A DNA stretch of 64,000 nucleotides from Ramazzottius varieornatus. Lineage: Eukaryota > Tardigrada > Eutardigrada > Parachela > Ramazzottiidae. Positions 21,701-30,463 of the stretch are shown piece after piece (the stretch's first letter is position 1; the number at the start of each line of letters is the position of its first letter). The stretch spans positions 1,237,648 through 1,301,647 of the forward strand of contig BDGG01000008.1 of NCBI GenBank assembly GCA_001949185.1. Direction: 5' to 3'. The notes under the pieces were generated by a model. The model made no database searches, had not been told where the DNA came from, and saw only the letters and a list, made by a program, of their open reading frames with translations. The position numbers and the translations under genes were made by a program.

Positions 21701-22240
21701 TATCAAACTCTTTGATCTTTTCCCCTTCGGGTTATGTCTAAATATCTAGCGAGGATTTTAGGAAGACACTTCAAACTCTCTTAAAGGTTTTGCAAGAGTT
21801 TGGAAAGGATCGAAGTCGACATGCTCCCCCTGGACGTTGTTGTCCAACTTCAGTTGCGGTCTTCCCGAGGGGTGACTTCCGACCTAGGAATCTCCAGAGC
21901 GGAGAAGACGTACCAAACCTCATACGGTTCAACCGTTAGCTGCTTGATTACGAGAAACGAAGCATATCTTAGCGCCTGTCTGGGATACGCTGATGCCTTG
22001 AGAAAATTCGAATAGTTGAATCGCCTAAAATTTTGGTTATCCATGATTCCGACAAAACCATTCCTGCCCTACCCCGAAGCTGAAAAACTTGGGTTGACAG
22101 AACGCCAAACGATAGCTAGGAGTTGAAAGAGTGAGTGAAAAAATTCTTAGGACAAACGGACAAGGGGGAGTGTAACTATGAATTTTTGAAGTTGACTTGT
22201 TTCCAGGAGTAACAAGTCATACTTCCGCACCTGATATCAA

Positions 22241-22289
<49 letters not shown>

Positions 22290-24165
22290 CATAGAATATA
22301 TGACGAAAGTACAGTATCTGGGAAGCCGGCAAACGAAACGAACAAGCTCATGGGAGGACCGTATTTTTACAAGATTGAAAATACGAGCCTTGTTTTCTAT
22401 TTAGGTTCGGGTGACTTCTCAAACCTGCCTTCGATCAGCTGCAGCGGAAAGCAAGGTTGTGTCAGTGGAATAGCCAACCGCCGCTACTACTCTCTCTGCT
22501 GTCTCCCAATGCAGGCAGAACAGCTGGACGATACACAGCGGGTGATGGCCGAAGTGGTCCGGTGTCTGCCAACCGGTGTCCGGTCGTGCAACGCCACGAC
22601 CGAGCTGGCTGGTGCCAAGCAAGAACGCGCGGGAGACCTCGCAGCCCAGTTGCTCTTACAGGGCCTGAAATGCCGGACGAACAAGACGTTAGAGTTTGTG
22701 GCCATAGATCCTGTTCTTTACCCGCACTTCCTGACGAACTTGAACGTGGAGGTAGATTCGCAGCGCACAAAGCTCGTGATTGTGAATCGACAGGTACAGG
22801 TCGGCTGTGCTAGACTTGTCTTAACTGTTGCATATTGCTGAGGAAGATGTGTTGGGCTTTCGCTCTACAGATGGGAGAGACTTACGTGATGGTGGACAAA
22901 TTTTCCGCCTTTTCAGCAGGTACAGTGCTTGGAAGTTGGGCTGTTTCACAAACCGCCGTTCTCACAATTCTTTTCCCGGTGTTGAGATCCTGACGGTTTT
23001 CTTGGTTTTTTAGCGCGTTTCATCTTGAACTACACGAATGGTCAAGTGGCCAACTATCGCAGGTCGTCGACTTCCAGCGTTCTTCCGGTTGACACCTCTG
23101 CTTTTGGTCTCGTTGGGAATGACTCTTCTCGTTCGAGAACAGTTAAAGTAGTTGATTTGTCAACGAGATCGTTCGAAGAAATGGTCAAGAACAACAAAGA
23201 GGTAAGCCCATGGTACTACTTCCGGTTCAGAATTTCTCCACCACAAATTCACAATATCACTTGCCTGTCTTGTCGCAGTCAAGACTCAGGGCTTTTCTTG
23301 CTATTTAGGACGTACTGGTTCTCTACTATACGCCGTGGTGTTCATTCTGCAAAACCGCTGCCGTGGCGGTCTACAACTTAGCTTCCATCTTTTGGGGAAT
23401 ACGCGGAATATCCTTCAAAAAGTGAGTCATTCACTTTCTCTTGTCCTCTGTCTAGTTCACTATGTTTTCGGTATAGTTCGTTCGGCTACCTGATGCACTG
23501 TTTCTTTCGCGCAAATAGGCTCAATATCCACGATAATGATCTCTCATGGGAGCATAAAGTAACCGAAGTGCCTGCCATTCAGCTATTCACGTCCTACCGG
23601 TACGAAATAACATGCGTAATGGCTCCTCATTAAAAAACACTCTGGGAGTACCTTAGAAGATAACCACTCCGATTATTCAAGTCACGCATTCTAAGTTGAC
23701 GCTCGTTGTTTTACTGTATGCAGGAACGTGGACAACATAGCGATATTCCCGCCGTCTTCCCTAATGAACCTCCTTAACTTGCTCAAATTCACCCTACTGC
23801 ACGTAAGTCCCACGGTATGGCAGCAGTTCATATCGCAGCGCTGTGATAACGATTGCTGGTTGAGGAACCAAATGTGGTCCCGGCGACTGCATCGTGTACT
23901 CGGTAAACAGGTAAAGATTACCCGAAGTGTACTTTTATACGATAAATCGTGTAATGTTCGCTCTTTGCGTGCGCGACTTCATCGTACCAAGTCAAAGCTC
24001 AAGGTACTCCAAAAGATATTACTATCTCCCACGCCAAATGTTTTTATTGATGACTTTTATAGCAATAGCAACCGCTCGGGAACCGGTGTACTACCCAGTC
24101 TTCGTGACTTCGAGCTTCCCATGTTTTTTAGAGAGGTTTTTGTGCAATCGATTTCTGACAGTTGA
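18796..24165 (+). CDS. TXNDC11: Thioredoxin domain-containing protein 11-like (TXNDC11)
   Basis: At least 15 exons; confident ones are 18796-18947, 19028-19241, 19469-19595, 19673-19779, about 20000-20110, 20180-20254, 20311-20439, 20500-20780, 22405-22793, 22871-22919, 23014-23201, 23309-23421, 23519-23599 and 23724-23910. The N-terminus has a signal anchor (ASILGLYFLLISL). The first thioredoxin-like domain has YAPWCLFSHQ, its CxxC reduced to one Cys, followed by FIAINCAWHAGHC. The middle contains GLKCRTNKTLEF, matching the CRTNKTLN block of TXNDC11. The last thioredoxin domain has LYYTPWCSFCKTA with an intact CxxC. Known: ER membrane redox protein that binds dual oxidase maturation and EDEM factors. 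The exon near 19852 has an uncertain phase, and the 3' end after 23910 is not resolved. The long intron 20781-22404 holds an inverted-repeat element. Confidence 0.85.
19316..19434. mobile_element. MITE family A copy in TXNDC11 intron
   Basis: Arms CCAAGTGGCGCACAC and GGTGCGCCACTTGG with a short loop, outer blocks AACAAGATCG and GATCTGGTCGGGTTTGTTTG. It lies wholly inside the intron 19242-19468. Confidence 0.85.
20944..22240. mobile_element. Inverted-repeat element in TXNDC11 intron
   Basis: A ~32-base block (ATATCAGGTGCGGAAGTATG and on to ACTTGTTACTCC) at about 20946-20977 recurs as an exact inverted copy at about 22207-22238. About 1.2 kb lies between, with no transposase frame recognised. 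It fits a non-autonomous DNA transposon. The right end abuts a TA microsatellite, so the target duplication cannot be read. Confidence 0.65.
22243..22285. repeat. (TA)n microsatellite
   Basis: An uninterrupted TA run of about 21 units, directly after the right end of the intronic inverted-repeat element. Confidence 0.95.
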
Positions 24166-24350
24166 ATGAACTAAAGTGACCAAACATTTTGACGTGATCT
24201 TCCAGCTAGGGATCAGGGACTTCTTATTAGGTCTCGAGGCGATGCAAATGTCGTGTTGACAGAGCGTAAAGTTTTAGGAACCATCATTCGAGGAAACATG
24301 AGTTATTGTATTAGGAACGCGAACGGAGAGGCTTGTTTGGCACCCGCCTG

Positions 24351-24395
24351 CATACATGCGCGCTAAAATTTCGAATGGCTAGATGTATGCAGGTG
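24351..24395. repeat. Hairpin with CTGCATACA arms (family B)
   Basis: Arms CCTGCATACATG and TGTATGCAGG around a 24-base loop. The same CCTGCATACA block recurs at about 46280-46330, 47199-47212 and 50150-50235. Confidence 0.6.
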
Positions 24396-24521
24396 GATGA
24401 TTCCGCATGCTGTGTGCTTGGTTGGTGTCGGAGGTTCTCTCTCGGCAACCAAGACCTATTTTTACTTTTCCAGCTAAGTTAAGTTAGTGGAAGTTTGCTC
24501 TGCGGAAGTTCAAGTTTCGCT

Positions 24522-24902
24522 ATGATGGGGATGAGAGTAGAGAGCACAAAATTCTTTCAAACACCAAGACACGAAGAAACTTCAGGCGAGAGCTCTGATG
24601 GCGAAAGTATGGATCTCCAAGAGCCTGCGTTCTCTTTCTCAAAGAGACTGGCCCGAGGGTTGTTCGTCGACGAGGATTCAACTATCGTCAACGCTCAACC
24701 CATTCGTGCATCTGCGGAGGACTTGCGGTTGTTAGAAGGGATGGCCTTCTTGGACGCCACGGTGGGCGCAGTGCTCTTAATTGGGCTACGCCAGCTCGTT
24801 AAATTGCGACCTGCTAGACCGCGGGAATGGCTGGCTTTCTATCTTCTCAGCCGGAAGGGACCGGAAGAGGATGATTCAATTAACATAGTCAAGCGCCAGT
24901 AA
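24522..24902 (+). CDS. DPY30-like protein
   Basis: Single-exon frame of 126 residues from the first ATG (24522). The C-terminal third reads FLDATVGAVLLIGLRQLVKL then RPARPREWLAFYLLS, the Dpy-30 dimerisation/docking helix pair (in DPY30: YLDQTVVPILLQGL, RPPNPIEFLASYLL). The N-terminal half is Ser/Glu-rich and not conserved. DPY30 is a shared subunit of the COMPASS/MLL H3K4 methyltransferase complexes and binds ASH2L through this motif; the same motif occurs in some ciliary and adenylate-kinase proteins. The TxxP/ExL pattern favours DPY30 itself but a paralogue cannot be excluded. An upstream in-frame TTG extension is not used. Confidence 0.7.
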   Translation: MMGMRVESTKFFQTPRHEETSGESSDGESMDLQEPAFSFSKRLARGLFVDEDSTIVNAQPIRASAEDLRLLEGMAFLDATVGAVLLIGLRQLVKLRPARPREWLAFYLLSRKGPEEDDSINIVKRQ

Positions 24903-25074
24903 CGCCTACTTCCCGTCTCGTGAAACGACCTTTCTGACTCGTGAAATAACTTGCTGTTTTTTTCCCGGAATGCGCTGGAAGTCTTGATCGACATGTGGGT
25001 TAACCCTGTGGGAAACGTCTTTCTCTTTTGTTCCTTGTGCAGTGAGTCATTGGATTATCGACAAATGGGACGCG

Positions 25075-25192
25075 GGCAAATGACTTGAACCAGATCGTGA
25101 TCTCGAGTGGCGCACGTATCCATTGTGGTTGGCTGAAAGTGTGCGCAACTTGGGAAAACGATGTAGTTCAATTTCTTTGCCCACGTTCCAGT
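25075..25192. mobile_element. MITE family A copy
   Basis: Blocks GCAAATGACTTGAACCAGAT, CGAGTGGCGCACG, GTGTGCGCAACTTGGG and the outer CTTTGCCCACGTTCCA. It is a decayed palindrome. Confidence 0.75.
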
Positions 25193-25673
25193 TTTTTCGG
25201 ACAGACAAGTCAAAAGCGGATGACACCGGGTATCGTAGATCATGAAGACTTATGGTCGGGCGTGACAGATTGTGGCCTCCTATTCAGAGTCGTGGATGCA
25301 TGTTGATCCCTTCGCTCAACTATGATGTAAAATCGAAAGAAGGAGTCTAGCCAGTTTAATGGTTCAAGGGGAAAGGCAGGAAATAGTTATTGTCAGCTAT
25401 CGTTCTTAGATGCTGCAGAATGAATTTTTGCTCGAGGATGAGAAACTCGTTTCCTCATTATATGGAACAACGCGCGTGTGTGCCTGAGTAGGCGGAAATC
25501 CCGTATTTAAGTGTAGCCTCAAGATGTCTGATGGGCGCTTTGAACCATGAGGACTTCCCACGCGCGTGTTTTGCCTTTCAGCAGCATTCTCCCAGTCAAG
25601 CGTAGCCTCCAAACTATTTGGTGCGTGATATACGAAGGTCGCCGACTTCCTGGTTCCTTCTTTGTGACTGATG

Positions 25674-25790
25674 ATTTCACCCAGATACTGTAGCTATCCC
25701 AGGTAGCGCAGGCTTCTGTTGTTACTGGTTGATACCGTGCGCCACTTTTGAAAAACGATCTGGGTGAATTCATTTGCCAACGTCCCACTT
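25674..25790. mobile_element. MITE family A copy
   Basis: Blocks TTTCACCCAGATAC, AGGTAGCGCAGG, CGTGCGCCACTTTTG, GATCTGGGTGAATTCATTTG and CCAACGTCCCAC. It lies directly before the TTTTACTC-rich element. Confidence 0.75.
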
Positions 25791-25799
25791 CAGCGATAT

Positions 25800-26545
25800 C
25801 AGTGTTGTAGCTAGTTTTACTCCCAAGTTTGATTACAGTTTTACTCCAGTAAAGTAATTTAATCTCACGGTATCCGGTTTTAGTTAAAAAGATTCAATTT
25901 TAGGCCCGGCCAATTTAGTTTTACACTCGTTGAAAGGCATTTTACAGTTGACTCCCTTGAGTTTAGTCTTACGGTACTTTCGAGATGTGGTTTTAGTTTC
26001 ACGGAATTTACTTTTAGTCTTGATAAAGTTATTCTACTCCCTCCTCAACAGCTATTTACGTTCAAAAAGTTCCTCAGTTTCAAACGCGTTTAAAGATTAG
26101 AGGGCCTTAAAAAGTGAAGAAACAAGTTGAAAACCACGATAAACCGACTTAGGCTCTTTGAATTGTTGCCTAGTTTGTCCACACCAAACTTGATATCAGA
26201 GTTAAAATGATATCTTTCTCATACTCTTTTTATTATTAAAAGCAAACCTGAATTTAACTCCGACTCTACTGAGTCTAGTCTACACATTTTACTGATAGTT
26301 TTACTCTCTTGAAATTCAATTTTACTCCCAGCCCTCGCATTTTAGTCTCTGGATTGGATTTTACTCTTACAATTTAGTGTTACTCTCAAGCGTCTACACT
26401 CCCAGCTCTCCTATTTTACTCCACAGACCCACAGTTTCGCTCTCGGCTTTTGATTTTACTCTCAGGTTCACTCCCGGGAGTAAAGCTATAACTGAGAAAA
26501 AGAGTAAATTAATTTTACTCTAGAGTATAACTAAACGCAACACTG
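25800..26545. repeat. Element built from degenerate TTTTACTC units
   Basis: About 746 bases in which TTTTACTC, TTTTAGTC or the complement GAGTAAAA recurs every 20-40 bases. The ends are CAGTGTTG and CAACACTG in inverted order with a further TAGTTTTACTC / GAGTATAACTA match. The inverted termini suggest a hAT-like non-autonomous element, but the adjacent 8-mers (AGCGATAT and GTCTCTCC) do not match, so no target duplication is seen. Confidence 0.6.
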
Positions 26546-27852
26546 GTCTCTCCCAACATGTGAAAAGGATTCCCTAGGGACAGTGCGAAATTCGACAACG
26601 TGTCAACAGAGAAAGTCGATGAGGGACCCTACACAAACACAACAGCGAGGTCCGGAACTCGCGTGATCACCAGATGAGATTAGAGAAGCCTTCTTGCCAC
26701 CCTCTGTAGTGATCCTCTACAAATCAACGCCACAGGCGATGTTATACTCTATGCTGTACGACAAAAGGTTTCTCGAGTTTCTCGCGGCTCTTTATTGCGC
26801 TGACAGAGTTAATCTTCATCCTTCTGCTGTAGAGTTCTTCACTCTTCAGCACACAAGCTTGGATGCTTACCCATAGTGTCGTAAGGACTCTGTGGGTCTC
26901 TGAGGAACCGAGGGTGGTTCTCGCAAGTAGCTCTCACTTGCAGCCATTGCAAGATCTCCACGTAATTGCGCCTCATTGAGCAGTGGAATCCTCCCGCAAA
27001 TTATCCCGGATATAATCTTCTGTACTTCTTTCTTTACGAAATCCCTCTATACAGATCTTTGCCGGAACTAAGACTTCAATCACACAAATTGTAATGATCC
27101 CCGGAAGAAACTAAAAGCTCAGTTTGTGCGTATACGCGTCGCACGGGTTCTTGAGTATGTGGTACAATACACCTCGTTAGGGATGTTGGTCTGTTTTTCC
27201 CCACCTCGTTGCTATTCTTTCCGGTTAATCTTTTCTTTATACGCCAGGCATCGAATGTTTGATCTCGCACGAAACACGAAGTTGACCGATGCCACCAATT
27301 TGAATTATTTTTGAGTGGTGACACTGCGTTTGAAACGGAAGTATGAAACTCTTTTAGGGTTGATGAGGTGGGAAAACGTTTTATTTTGACCTCACCTTCA
27401 GCTGGACATGTCGGTGGGTTATACTTTTCTGATAAATTATGCATTGCCGTGGCCATTGCGCACTTCAGTATTCGATTACCGGTACATTATCACCACAGAC
27501 GCGGAATTGTGATCCCGGGTCCAGTGTTCCCCCTCTAGCCTCCCACGTAAGCTTTGCTGACTTTTGATACCTCGCGTTCGAGTGCAGTAATCTGTTTGAC
27601 TGAATATTTGCAGGTGGATAATGTCACGACATTGAAAGGGACCTCTAAGCTAATCGGATAAAATTGTGGGTGGATCTGCGGATCAAACGGATAACCTTTA
27701 CCTACAGACATATTGTATGCCGGCTGCATCCGGAATCCACTTCACTTCACTATTCAGGTAGGGTAAATTTCTTTACCCGTAAAAAAGTTTACAAAACATA
27801 ATCGCGGAAAACCAGACGGCTCGATCAATGCTGCTGTAGTTCGACATGATGT

Positions 27853-27969
27853 GGGGCGTGGGCGAATTAATTGAACCAGATCGTTCTTCCAAGTGGCGCA
27901 CATTACCAACCGATAACAATGGAAACGTGCGCCAACTAAGACAGCGATCTCAGTTAATTTGGTCGCCCA
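27853..27969. mobile_element. MITE family A copy
   Basis: Blocks AATTGAACCAGATCG, CCAAGTGGCGCACA, GTGCGCCAACTAAG and GATCTCAGTTAATTTGG. Confidence 0.8.
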
Positions 27970-27970
27970 T

Positions 27971-28713
27971 ACAGGTTGATTCTTATTGCTTCGACGGATT
28001 TTGCAGTGCTACAGAAAATTCCGGTGTAGCTTCTCTGCTCTCAATTACGTCCACAGGTAGCTCTGGTTCTCGAAATTCTCTCCGAAAATTTCATTGAGAT
28101 TGTGCGATCGAGAGAAAACCAAGTTTGAAAAGCTTTGAAGTACTCGGAAATTGGTGTCGTTTTCGAAGTGAAAATTCAGCTAAGTTCGGATATGTACGCC
28201 ACTGTACGAAGCTTAAAAAAATATTCCGCTCATGCTATCTTGTTGAAGCAGCGTTCCGCACACGATAGAAGTAACTTAGAAATAACTTCTTTTCATGTTT
28301 CTGTTTTTGGTGCACACTGTAACCATTAAACGAACTGCTAAGAAAAATGTTAAAACTGTTTCGTGAATTATTTTATACTTTCTTGTTTGGTAGTGAATGA
28401 ACAGTGTTCAATCAGCTTTTACAAATTAGCAAAAAAATTTGTGTATGGAATAAAACTAGTTTGAAATAATTTGACAGTCTTGCTCGCTAGAAATATTCCG
28501 GCGATTGAGGCCAGCTTTCGCCAGCAAAATAGGTCATTTTCTGCCGATCGCACCTATCAGACAATCAATGTACTAACGACAATACAAACGCAGGCCGCAA
28601 AATCCAATGACGATCGATCGAACGAGCGAAAATACGGTTGTAACTTGTAAGCAGCCAGAGACAGGTTTACCACAGAATTCTGAAATCCGTCGAAGCAATT
28701 GGAATCAACCTGT
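27971..28713. repeat. Inverted repeat pair, possible non-autonomous transposon
   Basis: ACAGGTTGATTC, then a few variable bases and TTGCTTCGACGGATTT, lies at 27971-28002 and in inverted order at about 28682-28713. The 680 bases between have no recognised gene. Confidence 0.55.
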
Positions 28714-29526
28714 GTAGGCTGAAGGTCCCGAACTCAATCAGTATTATTTCTGAAACTCTAAACGTACTCTTGAGCCCGTCGATCGCGGTGTTTTCTCCAT
28801 CTCATAGGTTGTGGTTGAAAATAACCGTCAAACGGTAGTTTTTGCCCTCCGGCATATCAGTCCATGTGATACCGACGCATGTATACGTAATTCTACCTTG
28901 CGGGCTCATACCTGAACGATTACACAGTATGTCAACTAGGCGCGGTTGTTTTGCGGTTGCTTCAGAGGGAAGTGTTCTGGCGTACCGCCAGGGAAGAGCG
29001 AGCTCGAGCCGTAGGGGAAAGAACCAGATGGGACGGGCACTCCATAAATTGATCCAATAATCGGGAAGTTTTGTCACGCATATGCCGAGTGCCACCACTG
29101 TCATCTTGAGTAATGCTTCCTTGGTATTCTCCCATCACCTTACTAACCCATGTTGAATAGATACGGCGTTGTTTTCTTCACACCACATGAGCAGCTTAAC
29201 GTGATAGAGTATCCTTCTTGTTATCCCCCTTTTTAGGTGTTTCCTTTCACTCCAATTGGTCAATCAATACTTGTGATCCGTTCAGACATAATCTTTCTTT
29301 TGAAGCCGGAAGATTCTATTCTGAATAATTCGATTGGGGGAAGTTGTGATCTGGGATTAGGTGTAAATTTATCGGCGGGAAAAGCGACGGGATTGATGTT
29401 CGTAATGTGCCGCTCAATATAGCCCGTTGAAAGATTCATAGGAATTGTGGTTCGAAGTCAAGCAAGGCTTCACTGAAGAGCCTTCGTTTCTATTCGACGG
29501 AACCATGTCTCGAGATGGAGGCATAC

Positions 29527-29640
29527 GAATGCACCCAGATCAGTTTCCCAAGTGGCGCACGCTCTCATCCAATAACATGGACAAGTGCGCCGCTGGAGAT
29601 GACAAACCGAGTGAAATCATTTTGCCGACGTCTCAGTTAG
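29527..29640. mobile_element. MITE family A copy
   Basis: Blocks CACCCAGATCAGTTTCCC, AAGTGGCGCACGC, GTGCGCCGCTGGAG and the outer TCATTTTGCCGACGTCTCA. Confidence 0.8.
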
Positions 29641-30463
29641 CTTAGAGGCTGCTTTCAAGTGTCAGGTAGACCGCAGATTGAAATTTCAAGTGAAACGTGG
29701 GCAAGGATTATTTTTTTCCGTTTGAAAAACAAGCATCTGCTCCCGCTTGTCTCCATCATTTCCGGTTCGCGGCTGTTTTCGGCCTACTTGACACTGAGCG
29801 ATACCACGGATTATTCTAGTTAGTCTACGCACCATACGTGGAACTCTACTTTTTGATACATGGTTAGAGTGTAGAAAACTGTCAGCCATCTTCTTCGCTC
29901 GCTGTGAGACATAAGTAAACGGAACGGCGCGGGAAGTCTTGCATGAGATGAGTTTTATGAAGCGATGGGCACTTTTGATGGGCGAAAACAAACTCATTAT
30001 GTGACATGTCCTTTAATAACTAGCGCGCATTCTTCACTCTTCCTCTCGATGAATTTCACATTCGCAGTGTAGTCGCGACGACCCTCGCATGCCAATGAAG
30101 ACACTTTCTTCGCCTAGCTTGATTATTTTAATACCATCATGGCCCGCGCTTTGTTCGCCTCAGAATTTCTCGGAGTGGGTTTTTCTGTTTTGTCTCGTGA
30201 AACCGCCTCAGAACCAAAAATTTTTTTCCACAGTTTTTGGTCGAAATAACCAGAATGATCTTTTAATTTTTCAGTTGATTGGGTTTCTGACGTTATTCCG
30301 CTGTTTCTTCCAGACCGAATGACGACTATGGAAGACGCCTAAATTTTCACTGGCTCCTACTCACGTAAAGGATGGTCGATGACAAAAGAAACTAATCAAG
30401 TTACAAAGATCTGTGGACTACCTTTTGGAAATAACGCAACCCGGAAGTTGAGCAAGGTTCTCA

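Larger units (their letters stand above)
24903..30463. other. Gene-poor, repeat-rich interval
   Basis: About 5.5 kb without a recognised gene. It holds family A MITE copies near 25075, 25674, 27853 and 29527, a TTTTACTC-rich element (25800-26545) and an inverted repeat pair (27971/28713). Minus-strand frames at 27076-27456, 27535-27729, 28802-29104 and 29686-29997 have protein-like composition; the one at 28802 has a hydrophobic start (VVALGICVTKL) and GMSPQGRITYTCVG, as a small secreted protein might, but no splice chain or family match supports any of them. Confidence 0.45.

Noticed and set aside
22457-22813. Overlapping frames on both strands across the TXNDC11 exon at 22405-22793
   Set aside because: Shadows of a real coding exon in other frames, with biased Arg/Ser/Pro composition.
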